Assembly (NCBI GenBank): GCA_032622095.1
Contig: CP136067.1
Coordinates: forward strand, 94,292,707-94,356,706
Length of the DNA stretch: 64,000 bases
Reading direction: 5' to 3'
Origin: Siphonodentalium dalli
Taxonomy: Eukaryota > Mollusca > Scaphopoda > Gadilida > Siphonodentaliidae
Both the position numbers and the translations under genes were made by a program. The notes beneath the pieces are model-generated. The model was not told the origin of the DNA, did not search any database, and saw only the letters and a program-made list of their open reading frames with translations. Below, piece by piece: positions 12,701 through 21,722 of the stretch (position 1 is the stretch's first letter; every line of letters begins with the position of its first letter).

Positions 12701-13997
12701 CGGATATTTGCATAAAAATCGTCTGTACCAAACCATTTCCTTGTATGAAGACTGTTTCTTACCTCATTATTTGTTTCTAATGGTAATCTGCTCAAATCAA
12801 TTGAATATTTGAATATAAGTCGCCACTCCTTTCCAATATTTAAAAAATAATTCAGATTATTTTTGCATTCTGAGAGTTGTCTTCTGCGAAATCACATTGT
12901 AAATATTTTGAAATATTGGAAAGATGTGGCGAAATTGCTTCAAATATATGATTAATTTGAGCAGATGTACGTGGACCAGATAATGTTTCATGATATGAAA
13001 ACACAAAAAGTGAGAACATATGTCACCAAGCTTGAGTTAAACATCTGCAGCTCTAAAATCCAATTTTTATTTTTGGAAAACAACAAATTGTGGAAAAATG
13101 ACATAATTCAAATAAATTTTAAGTGAGTGAAGAAATTTACAACCAGAAGGGCAATTTTTATCAAAATGGACTCCTTCAGGCTTTTCGAGGCAGAAATTAT
13201 AATTACCTCAGTACGGCATTGTTTCTTTAGATCCTTGTCTGCAAACACATGGAACACTAGATGACTTTTAGTGAAAATGACGGCAGATTTCAGAACCACC
13301 AATGTCTCGTTCATTCGGTCACCACATGCCACCAGTACCAGATGTAGAGATTGCTTCCTCTCTCTAGAATGAAAGTTTCGATGACATTTTAGTATAGTAA
13401 ACATTTTGAAGATGATTATCTCTTTCTTAACTATTAAAATACTTATTGACGAGTGCAGGGACCAGCCATGAGATTAAAAATTTAGAGAAGTCACATCTCC
13501 CTGTTTGGCTAAGTGGACTCTTATCAAGAAAAGTGCATTCCGATAAATGGCAACAAGCCATATTTCCGACTAAATCCTGAAAAGTTACCCATAATTCTGC
13601 TGTGGTTAAGAAGTCGATTACTTAGAGCATTACTGTACATGTAGTATTGTAATGAGTGTTTTAAAAAAAATATGTTGTTGCTGTAATTTTGGCACCATCT
13701 TTAAAATAAGCAAAATTTTAAGGCAGACTACTATTCAATGGTCATGACTCCACCAACGTCATTGGCCAGTTTATAACAAATGTTTCACCTATTAGCTCTT
13801 TTGATTGGCTGTTCTTCATGAGTATTTTTAGCATCGATGTGTTCTTTGTTACCATCCTTTCCTTGATCGTTTACGATTCTATGAGCCTGTTGAGTTTGAT
13901 CATCTTTAATACCACTGTTATCTGGGGTTTCTACATCTAGTTCATCCTTGTTGTGAATTGCGCAGAACAAGCATACAGCGACTAAGATGATGACCAT
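554..13997 (-). CDS. GXYLT: GXYLT-like paralog, copy A, with transposon-split exon 1
   Basis: Exons: partial exon 1 13997-13789, then 13363-13207, 12450-12316, 6331-6139, 4753-4604, 1177-1005 and 724-554. From ATG 13997 the chain is 1188 nt (395 codons plus stop) with matching phases. The ancestral start (ATG 15210) is cut off by an element at 14004-15189. ATG 13997 arises where copy B has ACG, and would keep most of the hydrophobic anchor (MVIILVAVCLF). Exon 4 also lost conserved residues: B has WYGRFARHPYY where A has LYGRFTRIPYY. A may be a decaying gene or a functional variant using a new promoter; the sequence cannot decide. Confidence 0.8.
835..960 (-). repeat. Truncated exon 6 copy in block A
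   Basis: A single extra copy of the exon 6 3' half and donor, next to a poly-G run (about 808-826). Block A therefore has one unit where B has about five. Confidence 0.85.
1005..1177 (-). CDS. GXYLT: GXYLT copy A exon 6
   Basis: 173 nt with CAG acceptor and GTAGGT donor. One replacement (Ala to Thr) relative to B. Confidence 0.93.
1241..3614. mobile_element. 2374-bp TIR element with TAA target duplication
   Basis: Both ends start GGCCATATAAACA and stay similar for about 36 bp (to TCAGGGAT). Flanking TAA at 1238-1240 and 3615-3617 is single at the empty site in block B near 31207. A 3-bp TAA duplication would fit PIF/Harbinger-type elements, but I see no DDE transposase. The interior has a degenerate ~300-bp repeat (CCGGGCC...GGCCCGG phrases near 1790, 2070 and 2320) and one ORF region at 2760-3355. 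Confidence 0.9.
2765..3355 (-). pseudogene. Unrecognised ORF carried in the TIR element, frameshifted
   Basis: ATG at 3355 (MATLVNICIVQNASEG) opens 133 codons ending at a stop near 2954. The downstream reading switches frame to IIDWLGENKVGF, then a Trp/His/Cys-rich stretch (WQFVAVVCNAHWFVD) to about 2790. The switch lies at an ATTC tandem (about 2968-2985), where loss of one tetranucleotide would explain it. Both parts are polar, intronless and protein-like. I do not recognise a family, and it does not look like a transposase. It could be a captured host gene or an accessory transposon gene. Confidence 0.5.
4056..4466. mobile_element. M1 MITE in intron 5 of copy A
   Basis: Right hairpin is shortened (arms directly abut at ATTTAGCATCACTAAAT), a feature shared with the block B copy. 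Confidence 0.88.
4604..4753 (-). CDS. GXYLT: GXYLT copy A exon 5
   Basis: 150 nt with CAG acceptor and GTAAGC donor. The encoded protein is identical to B (NSGVMLMN, WGDQDLIN). The next intron is lengthened by the 2374-bp element at 1241-3614. Confidence 0.93.
5083..5272. mobile_element. M3-like remnant in intron 4 of copy A
   Basis: Hairpin region and AAGCTCCAGTCATGGA end, left terminus lost. Shared with block B. Confidence 0.78.
5700..6120 (-). repeat. Tandem truncated copies of the exon 4 3' end with donor
   Basis: Four ~95-bp units at about 5719, 5813, 5911 and 6000 match the last ~60 nt of exon 4 and its donor (TTTAG then GTAGGT or GTAAGT). In the exon frame they read like RATRWYGCF but contain a stop before PYYPPL, so they cannot replace exon 4. 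An inverted fragment at 6074-6120 ends the series. Confidence 0.9.
6074..6167. repeat. Palindrome spanning the exon 4 donor of copy A
   Basis: Two arms of about 47 bp meet at 6120/6121 (ATGTTATTA against AATAACAT at the centre, AAGGAGAGTAAT against ATTACTCTCCTT outward). The real exon 4 donor at 6138/6139 lies in the right arm, so a transcript could fold over it. Confidence 0.88.
6139..6331 (-). CDS. GXYLT: GXYLT copy A exon 4, diverged second half
   Basis: 193 nt, open. The first half including DTD matches B. The last ~33 codons hold about ten replacements, including loss of the conserved Trp and His of the WYGRFARHPYY segment. The donor is GTTAGT and lies inside a near-perfect palindrome (6074-6167). 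Immediately upstream in transcript direction lies the satellite of copied acceptors. Confidence 0.85.
6301..8815 (-). repeat. 63/66-bp satellite built from the exon 4 splice acceptor
   Basis: About 40 occurrences of the phrase GAGCACTGAATCAACATTC, counting the real exon 4 at the low-coordinate end. Read on the minus strand each unit is intron end (CATCTTTTGTAG), then the first 37-38 nt of exon 4 (YILKNVDSVLYL), then a stop and intron sequence again. Unit lengths are 63 bp, or 66 bp where ATT is doubled. Variants (AGC/AGT, TTTAGT/TTCAGT, GAAATA/GAAGTA) recur in multi-unit blocks, showing higher-order duplication. Block B has a single unit. Confidence 0.97.
8816..11614 (+). mobile_element. Helitron-like element, non-autonomous
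   Basis: Begins TCTATATC after A8815 and ends CCCTGCTAG before T11615, the TC...CTAG ends and A-T target of Helitrons. A GC-rich hairpin (GGGCAACGCCGGGT) lies about 12 bp before the end. Removing it rejoins TTTAGTA and TATACTA, restoring a satellite unit with no target duplication. The interior has a (GTCT)n tract and degenerate repeats based on GCGCCGATTTCCACCAAA. No Rep/helicase ORF is seen. A ~225-300 bp block repeats at 8930, 9228 and 9453. Confidence 0.88.
11989..12303. mobile_element. M1 MITE, 5'-truncated, beside exon 3 donor of copy A
   Basis: Lacks the left hairpin. Its right end reaches within about 13 bp of the exon 3 boundary. Confidence 0.85.
12316..12450 (-). CDS. GXYLT: GXYLT copy A exon 3
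   Basis: 135 nt, open, flanked by TTCCAG and GTACGT. Three conservative replacements relative to B. It is enclosed by the same two MITE insertions as in B. Confidence 0.9.
12490..12650. mobile_element. TA-flanked palindromic MITE, family M2 (CAGTAATGCCC)
   Basis: Family description. Full copies are ~205-220-bp near-perfect palindromes from TACAGTAATGCCCTAA to TTAGGGCATTACTGTA. Arms include GGATTTAGTCGGAAATATGG and GGAAAGCTCT at the centre. Ends with TA flanks fit Tc1/mariner-derived MITEs. Non-coding. This copy lies 40 bp before the exon 3 acceptor of GXYLT copy A and has a deleted right arm. Confidence 0.92.
13207..13363 (-). CDS. GXYLT: GXYLT copy A exon 2
   Basis: 157 nt, open, with the same splice signals as B. 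Differences are conservative (KS to QS, DED to DKD). Intron 1 is only 425 bp here against 3.3 kb in B, because B gained a minisatellite and other elements. Confidence 0.9.
13537..13637. mobile_element. M2 half element in intron 1 of copy A
   Basis: Right arm only. Confidence 0.85.
13789..13997 (-). CDS. GXYLT: GXYLT copy A exon 1, remaining 3' part
   Basis: Runs from the new ATG at 13997 to AATAG before GTGAAA, same phase as in copy B. The stem residues differ from B at several sites. The ATG is six bases from the insertion boundary. Confidence 0.7.
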
Positions 13998-14003
13998 CAC
14001 ACC

Positions 14004-15189
14004 TATGGGAGGCCAAATTCACATTTAATATCGAATTGCGCTAAAGCGCAAATAGTTGCGCTTAACCACAAATACCACATATTGTGCTTAAGCACAAATA
14101 GGGCATTTACGTTTAAGCGTAATTAGTTGCGATTAAGCTTAATTAATTGCGCTTAAGCATAATTGTAACTACTATCTAACCTACCCATAAACTATTGGCA
14201 TGACCTGGTGTTTAACCTGGCAACACAAGAGGAGCATTGGGCTAATTTTAACCTGTTTTAATTAGCCTGAGTACTCAACAGTCAACTGTGAGTATGTGTT
14301 CAACAATGATAATCCCTAATTACATATTATCAGCATCCCTATATCCAAAAATTGATGTCTCGATCCTTCCCGGAACTCTAGTAATTTTTTATATGATGTT
14401 TTTTAATGTATTTTTGCACAGATTTGGGCCATTACTATGGTCATATCCTATAGCATGCATGTGGTGTCACTACATGTACATGAGGGCTTGCTTACCTCAT
14501 ATGGTTTACTTATTGACTTAAATCAGGGAAAAAACCCTATTTTCATATTATCAGCATCCCTGTCCCAAAAATTGGTGTCTCATTCCTGGAGCTTTGGTGT
14601 CTCGATCAGTCCTCGGGTTCTAGTGTTTTTTTTTATTAAATCAGCATCTCTTGCACAGATCTATAGTATTTCCATGGTCATGTAGTGTGAATGTGGTGTC
14701 ACTGAGGGCTTGCTTCCCTCATATGGGGTGCCTGTATACTCGAAAATTGAAGAAAACCAAAGTCGCCCGACTAATACAGAAAGTAATGCTATCGCGAGTG
14801 GCCCCAACTAATATACACAGAAGATAATATAATGCTATCACGAGTCGCTCCAACTATTAAAAACAGAAGGTAATTTAATACTATTGCGAGTCAGCCATTT
14901 TGATAAAGAAGTTGGGCTAGCTCCCTACCCATCCAAACCAATGAAAACGAGAGGTGATATGTCAATAGGAGTTAAGGTTAAGTTATGGATAAACCTATTT
15001 ATTCACCAGGGGTGTTTAGTTACATATAACTATGAATTGCGCTTAAGCGCAAATAATTGTGCTTAAGCGCAATTAATTGCACTTAAGCGCAAATAATTAC
15101 GCTTAAGCGCAATTAATTGAGCTTAATCGTAATTATTTGCGCTTCAGCGCAATTTATAAAATTATTAAATGTGAATTTGGCCTGCCATA
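14004..15189. mobile_element. 1186-bp TIR element inserted in GXYLT exon 1
   Basis: Ends are inverted repeats of about 26 bp with one mismatch (TATGG-G/C-AGGCCAAATTC). The 6-bp sequence CACACC is duplicated on both sides (13998-14003 and 15190-15195), and copy B shows the empty site. Both subterminal regions are crowded with the palindrome GCGCTTAAGCGC and near variants. No transposase-like ORF is seen, so it is non-autonomous. The TIR and TSD do not let me name a superfamily with confidence. Confidence 0.92.
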
Positions 15190-15214
15190 CACACCGAGCT
15201 TGAACAACATCCAT
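15190..15214 (-). pseudogene. GXYLT: GXYLT copy A exon 1, detached 5' fragment
   Basis: Contains the ancestral start ATG at 15210 (MLFKLGV), now separated from the rest of the exon by 1186 bp. Copy A also has an out-of-frame ATG at 15214 that is absent from B. Both changes argue against use of the old start. Confidence 0.85.
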
Positions 15215-15281
15215 CGCCTTCTGATACTGTGAATCAAATAGAGCACAGTCATGTATCAGAATTAAAAATCATTGCCCAAAG

Positions 15282-15484
15282 TACAGTAATGCCCTAAGTA
15301 ATCGACTCCTTAAACACAGCAGAATTATGGGTAACCTTTCAGGATTTAGTCGGAAATATGGCTTGTTACCATTCACCGAGAGCTTTCCGATGAATGGCAA
15401 CAAGCCATATTTCCGACTAAATCCTGAAAAGTTACCCATAATTCTGCTGTGTTTAAGGAGTCGATTAATTAGGGCATTACTGTA
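15282..15484. mobile_element. M2 MITE upstream of copy A exon 1
   Basis: Complete palindrome, absent from block B at the matching site. Confidence 0.92.
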
Positions 15485-15640
15485 AGTAATAATAAGTTCA
15501 CTGCCAAGAGTATCCCCAGCAAAGTGGCTTTCCGCTGAGGTATATTAATTTTATGATGTCACTTAATTTCGAAGATGTCTTTAATAATCTACCAAATTTC
15601 ATTCAGATCTGACAACCCATGGCTGGGATATGTCTGCTTA

Positions 15641-15996
15641 AAGACATATTATGTACTTGTTCATGTGCGTGAAACTGATCAGTTAGTATATCCAGGCACT
15701 GTGCCAACTGGAGGAATGTAGCATTCTACTAACAGCGAATCGACCGTAACACTCATAGAAACCATCGTCTCAACTACGCTCAATTGCAAATATTTACTTC
15801 TCGATTCGGGACGCATCTATCGGCGATAAACTAACAAAAACGAGTTCGCCACCGAGAATCACTGTATTTAAATAATATATAGAATGACGGTGTGTGTTGT
15901 CAATTCGGATATAATATTTGTAAAAATTACTACTTTGAACAAGATTTTTCTCCATTTATATTTGATCACCCAACTGGGGAGTTGTACATCACTTTA
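15641..15996. mobile_element. TTAA-flanked ~360-bp element, family M5
   Basis: Present in block A, absent at the matching block B site near 43995. Left AGACATATTAT, right TTTGATCACC...ACATCACT, with TTAA on both sides. The right ~100 bp resembles the region just before the Helitron 3' hairpin (CACATCACTTTAA). Confidence 0.78.
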
Positions 15997-16232
15997 AACA
16001 GACAAAAACAAATGATTTACAGAAAAAGAAGGATAACTCCAAAAATGGAAAAGTGAAAGTCATTTGCCCCCTATTCTGTAAGCAATCATCTGATCATGAT
16101 GATGATGAAGCTCCATACTAAATTTCATTTATATCCTATAACCATTGGTTGAGATATATCCAATATAGACTCAACACATGCAGTGTAAATCAAGTGTGGT
16201 ACTGGATGCCTAAGGTGGTCTATATCACTTAC

Positions 16233-16262
16233 CATACTGGTGGCCGCATCATGTCGGTTAAT
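16233..16262 (-). pseudogene. Remnant of the membrane-protein exon in block A
   Basis: About 30 nt encoding INRHDAATSM and the GTAAGT donor match the end of the exon at 45996-46219, then homology stops. It marks the right edge of block A. Confidence 0.75.
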
Positions 16263-16745
16263 AAGAATAATCTCCAATCTGGGCCTTGCGCACTGATTTG
16301 GGCATGTACCTGGTATTGAACTTCTCACTAAAGCGAGGGATTTGGATTTTGCTCTATTTGCACGACATATAAATCATTAGATTTTTTCCATGATTAATAA
16401 GAATTTGTGGCACACACAGGTGAATGCATTGGTATGCGACTGGTTATTAGATTATCTTACCACTGTTGATTCTCACAGCATGATGTGTCTGACTTCAGAA
16501 TGTGAAAGCAATTATATAATATACTGGTATGTGCGTGTTTGGTGGGGTGGGTGGGATTGCAGTGTGCACGGCTGCATGCATTTGCACTTATGTATAACAT
16601 GCTAGACGGCTTATTGTTTGAATATGCATGTACACGTACATACATTATACTATGTGTGGTTTATGTAAGTTTGTGTGCTCTCTGTAAGACACATGTAACT
16701 GGCTGTGCTGTATGTATACAGTCGTTCAGTCATCATACAGTAGCT

Positions 16746-16925
16746 ATGTCATCGTTGGACGAATCAATGGATGATGCTCCCAACTTCCAAGCGGACAACA
16801 GAGCACATGTACGCCAATATAAATATCTGAGAACAAGGTGCTCGCGTTTTGAAACACCAAACATCTCTTCTGCTAATTTTGTTTTCGCAACGGAAGTACA
16901 TTCTCGGTTATTCCAGTTTCGTTGA
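16746..16925 (+). CDS. Small ORF, uncertain (MSSLDESMDDAPN)
   Basis: 59 codons from ATG 16746, polar and protein-like at the start (DDAPNFQADNRAHVRQYKYLR in outline, with key words DESMDDAP and RQYKYLR). No clear splice signals, homologous copy or family. The opposite strand is also open here. Low support. Confidence 0.2.
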   Translation: MSSLDESMDDAPNFQADNRAHVRQYKYLRTRCSRFETPNISSANFVFATEVHSRLFQFR

Positions 16926-17137
16926 TGAAAATGATAAAGCGGGACATTTATTTGAGAGTTTGGACCGTCGCTTGGTTTATTATTAATTTTTTCCCTCAAA
17001 ACCAATAAAAAGGACATATGTCGGGGGTAGCCCGGATAGGGGTGGACTGTATAGGGGAAAGGAGCATATTATTCACATAATTGGCCTAAAAGGGAAGCGG
17101 TGCACTTAGGCTGGTGCGGTGTTGTCCCGGAAAGCCG

Positions 17138-17516
17138 ATTAAAGTGATATGAAACACTCCGGTTGGGTGATCAAATAGAAATGGAGAATAACCTTGCTTA
17201 AAGTAGTTATTTTTATGAATATTAATCCAAATTTACAACACACCCCGCCAGTCTTATACATTTATTAAATGCAATGAGTATCGATGGCGAAATCATTTGC
17301 GTTAGTTTATCGCCGATTGTTGCGTCCCGTATCGAGATGTAAATATTTACAATTGAGCGTAGTTCAGGCGGTGTTTTCTATGGAGTTGTATGGTCGATTT
17401 CTTTGAGATTTTGGGCAATGTTAGTAGAGTGCTACATCCCCCAGTTGGCATGGCGTCTTGAGTACTAATTTATCAGTTTTACGCACCTGAACAAATCCAT
17501 AATATGTCATAATTTA
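17138..17516. mobile_element. M5 element, inverted
   Basis: Starts ATTAAAGTGATATGAAAC and ends near CATAATATGTCATAA. Confidence 0.75.
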
Positions 17517-18235
17517 GCACAATTCTAAAGTGAGTGAAGGATGGCCACCCCTACCTCCCAACCCACCCCCACATATCCCTGACTGACCATAACAGACTCA
17601 CCTGTGATGAAATAATAGTAATTTAAGCTGGACATCGATCAGGTAGAAGCAAAACAAAAGATCTTCAATGATATTATTACTGCATTTTCCAATGAGAAAC
17701 AGAGGAAAAAGTAGATGTAAAATCTTCAACTTTAGATAATATAGATAAATCGCTGATTTAATATAATGTTCATGTAAATAGACATGGACACTCCATGCTT
17801 CAAATGTGACACCAAATTATGAATTTAAAGCAAATCACTGATGCCTGTAGTGATTTGATACTGGTAACAGAAAAACCACTGATGCAAGGAATGATGCATT
17901 GTCACAGTTCATGGCTGGATGATGAGCATTCTGAAGATGAATAAAAGGTCACTAACCATCATCCGCAGAAAAAGGCAGCTTTTTTGGGGGGGTGGTGGCT
18001 TATTTTTTATCTTGAAATTCCTTTGAAGATTGCTCAAGTTATCATCCGGACAACACAAAAATTGTGACTTCTAAATTGAACAAATGCACATAACTCCTAG
18101 TAAATCAACGGAATGTTACCAAATTCTAACCTGACCTGTGACCTGACCTGTGGCTTTTGAACTGTGTTTGATTAGTCTATTGTTATATTAACGATTTTCA
18201 TGGAATTATCTTTGTTCAAACAAAATCATCTGATC

Positions 18236-18696
18236 CAAGCCTGAGTTTAGTGTGCCAGACATTTGCAGAATGAGGTCCCCAGAGGTTGAATTTAGTGATG
18301 CTAACCCAAATAGCAGGCTAGCATCACCAAATTCATTCTCTGGGAGCCTCATTCTGCTTAGGCCTCATCTGCTATGGGAGACATAGACTCTGGGTTGAAG
18401 TTCCCAAATGGCGAATATTGTGATGTACACCCATTGGGAACCTTGATTATGCAATGTCATCTGCCAATTTGAGGATATAGAGAAACTAAACTAAAAAAGA
18501 AATAGAATTTATTTGAAGAAGTTTCCATAGAAGTTTGATAATAAAGAAACTTTCCAGAGAAGATGAGACCTAAGCAGAATGAGGTCCCTAGAGGGTGAAT
18601 TTTGTGATGCTAGCCCTCTATGCAGGATAGCATCACTAAATTCACCCTCTGGGGACCTCATTCTGCAAGTAACAGGCACATTCGACTCAGACTTGA
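18236..18696. mobile_element. M1 MITE, complete
   Basis: Both hairpins and outer ends (CCAAGCCTGAG / CTCAGACTTGA) present. Confidence 0.88.
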
Positions 18697-19416
18697 TCTG
18701 ATCACATATTAGTCCAGTGCATTTATTATTTTGTCCGGAACTTATTGCAACATAATTTTTTTGCAGAAGTACATAAACCCATCATAAACAACAAACTAAA
18801 AATCAACAAAAGGGAAATTGGTGAAATAAATTTGGGAAATTTTATTGGTCAAATAATCATTTTATAGATTTTCTGGGAATGATCTTCTGTTCCGAAATGA
18901 GGAAAGTAAGGTCGAAAAATGGACATGAAATTTGAAGGACTTGTGAATTTTTTATAAAAACCCACATGCCAAAGGTTTTGGCAAATGAATTGTTTTTTTT
19001 GCCAAATGAAATTAGTTTTTGCCAAATGAAATTAGTATTTGCCAAATGAACTTAATTTTTCGCATTGGCAAATGGCAAGTTGCAGCATGAACCCTGGGGG
19101 TTGGAATATTAAGTAAGAAGTGAATGATTCTTATTAAGAATATGTATTACTTACAACAATTTGGCACATAAAAATATACAATCTTAAAAAATAAATCAAA
19201 TGCAAATCTCTGAATCTGATGGCATTAACATGGATGCATGATGAACTAATATACAAAATAATATATCAATACATAGATCTGTATGTCAAATGATGGGATG
19301 AAATATGATGTGTAATGCACCCAGGGTTTCCACTAGGGGTTGAGGGCATGGGAGACAAACTCAGTCCAAGCAACCAACTGTAAATATATAATTATGGTAA
19401 ATCAGCCATCACTTAA

Positions 19417-19527
19417 CCCTTTCAGTGCCAAGTCCAATTTTTGTAACACATTATTATAATCAATAAATTTGAAAAATGATCAAGGAAATATGGGTTGATA
19501 CAAAAATCGGACTTGGCACTGAAAGGG
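19417..19527. mobile_element. TTAA-flanked MITE, family M4 (CCCTTTCAGTGCCAAG)
   Basis: Flanked by TTAA; ends CCCTTTCAGTGCCAAGTCC and GGACTTGGCACTGAAAGGG form long inverted repeats. A central AT stretch (TTATTATAATCAATAAATTT) is also conserved. Confidence 0.9.
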
Positions 19528-19956
19528 TTAAAGGCACGGATGGCCTTCACAGTGGGTATGCTGTTAAAATAGTCAAACCTGTTAAAACTGCCTTAAACAG
19601 AAATAATACTAAAATATGGACATATTTTGTTCTTATACCACTCATAGATATCGCATAAATAGTATGTTATTGTCAAATTTGTATGCTGTATTATGTGAAC
19701 AAAAGTCAGGTTCTGTAACATTTTTGGCTGTTGTTTACATAACAAAGCATACAAACTTGACAATAGCATACTATTTACGTGATTTTTATCATTGGTATAA
19801 GAACAAGGTTTGTCTATGTTTTAATATTCTTTCTCTTTATATGGTGGTTTTAATAGATGTGACTGTTTTAACAGCAATAGCCGTCGCGAACGGCATCCAT
19901 GCCCAAATGCTGAACATATAAGGTATTATAAGTAAATTAATCAAGGAATCACAATT

Positions 19957-20209
19957 AACCCTTTCATTCTGGGGACTATGCTAGTGCAGCATTAAAGATC
20001 CGGTGCCATTGCATTCTCGTATATGCGAGTCTCCCATAGAAAACCTCACATACATAAGAGAATGCACTGGTTTACAAGATCAAGGAAATTATTGTTTGGG
20101 CAATGCATTCTCTAATATATGCGAGGCACCCTATGGGTGACTCTCTATATAAGAGATTGCATTGGCACAGGGTTTTTGCAAAAATTCAGAAAGCTCCAGT
20201 CACGAAAGG
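19957..20209. mobile_element. M3-like element, CCCTTTCATTCTGG subtype
   Basis: TTAA on the left; hairpins with TCTCCCATAG centres; right end CACGAAAGGGCTGAA is decayed. Confidence 0.8.
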
Positions 20210-20307
20210 GCTGAATCAAAATGCTGAACATATAAGGTAATATAAGTAGATTAATTTAAGGAATCACAAATAAATAATAACTGTTTTTATTTTTGACAAA
20301 CTGATTG

Positions 20308-20456
20308 TACAGTAATGCCCTAAATAATCGACTCCTTATTTAGAGCAGTGAGAGCTTTCCGGTGAATGGCAACAAGCCATATTTCTGACTAAATCTTGAA
20401 AAGTTACCCATAATTCTGCTGTGGTTAAGGGGTCGATTATTTAGGGCATTACTGTA
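20308..20456. mobile_element. M2 MITE, left arm shortened
   Basis: Left arm reduced to about 35 bp, right arm intact. Confidence 0.88.
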
Positions 20457-21202
20457 TATCCAGGCACAATCAGAAGCTTTTAGCGATGCACACCTAGATA
20501 TCTTTCAGAATACGGCAATAACTATCGATTTGCATCGCCTTGAAAAATATTATTTGCCATAAAATGGTCAACTAGTGGTCAACGTTGACAAAGACAAATT
20601 AAGTATTTTTGTTTATCACTCACTGTTGGTTTTATATAGTGGGATATAAATGATATATATATTAATCTGTGGGTGGGGTAGGGGAATGTGAGATGGGAGA
20701 TATGTGCCAGGGGGAAAGGGACCATAAAATGGGACAAGCGGAAACCCAGTCTCTTTGAAAAGCCAACAAAACTTCGATCGGATGCACGTCTCTAGATTTG
20801 TCGATTATATTTCATTTCTATGAAGAAGTGGCATTCCCAACATGGCATAGTAAACCGTTTCAAATATGGAGTGCATTCCTGGCGTAGTAAATAGGAATTG
20901 TAGTATTTAGAAATAGTTATAAATAAAACAAGATGCGAAAGAATAATCAGTCATGAATATCGTTGAATGATAAAAATTGATGTCTCCTATGTTGCGATAA
21001 GTATAATAAATTATGGATATATATCGCCTACATTCAGTTTTCCAACAATATTTGTGCTTGACAATGCGTGGGAGAATTGTCAGCATATCATTGACCTCTG
21101 ATCTCTGAAGTGATCTGTTAAGCCATCAATGAAATAGCACGTAATATGTGCCACTCTTCAATGAAATGGAGGGAATCCCATCAATACAGAAACTGATTTT
21201 AA

Positions 21203-21337
21203 CCCTTTCAGTGCCAAGTCCGATTTTTGTATCAACCCATATTTCCATCAATGTATCACATTATTATAATCAATAAATTTGAAAAATGATCAAGGAAATA
21301 TGGGTTGATACAAAAATCGGACTTGGCACTAAAAGGG
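21203..21337. mobile_element. M4 MITE
   Basis: Longer left arm than 19417-19527; right flank TTAT instead of TTAA. Confidence 0.87.
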
Positions 21338-21451
21338 TTATTAAATCACAAATCTAGATATGTACATCAGTTAGGATTTTGTCAGTGCTAGGGGAAAAGG
21401 ACCATACAAGGGACTCACTGCCCCTCCAGCGGAAACCTTGATCAACCAATA

Positions 21452-21612
21452 TACAGTAATGCTTTAAGTAATCGACTCCTTAACCACAGCAGAATTATGG
21501 GTAACTTTTCAGGATTTAGTCGGAAATATGGCTTGTTGCCATTCATCGGAAAGCTCTAAGTTACCCATAATTTGCTGCGGTTAAGGAGTCGATTACTCAG
21601 GGCATTACTGTA
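21452..21612. mobile_element. M2 MITE, right arm internally deleted
   Basis: Left arm complete through GGAAAGCTCT; right arm resumes at TTACCCATAA. Confidence 0.88.
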
Positions 21613-21722
21613 GGGGAGAGCTTTCCTATGAATGGCAACAAACCATATTTCCGACTAAATCCTGAAAAGTTACCCATAATTCTGCTGGGGTTAAGGAGTC
21701 GATTATTTAGGGCATTACTATA
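21613..21722. mobile_element. M2 half element next to 21452-21612
   Basis: Right arm only, directly adjoining the previous copy. The pair may result from insertion of one copy into another or from unequal exchange. Confidence 0.83.

Larger units (their letters stand above)
1..16262. repeat. Segmental duplication, block A
   Basis: This block aligns by eye, in the same orientation, with about 29133-46025. Shared landmarks are all seven GXYLT-like exons, the exon-flanking MITEs at 12.0-12.65 kb, and the sequence upstream of exon 1 out to about 16160. A last short match at 16180-16262 corresponds to 45943-46025. The left end lies outside the window. Block A alone carries the 1241-3614 TIR element, the expanded exon-4 satellite, the Helitron-like element, the 14004-15189 element and a TTAA-flanked element at about 15641-15996. 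Confidence 0.9.
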
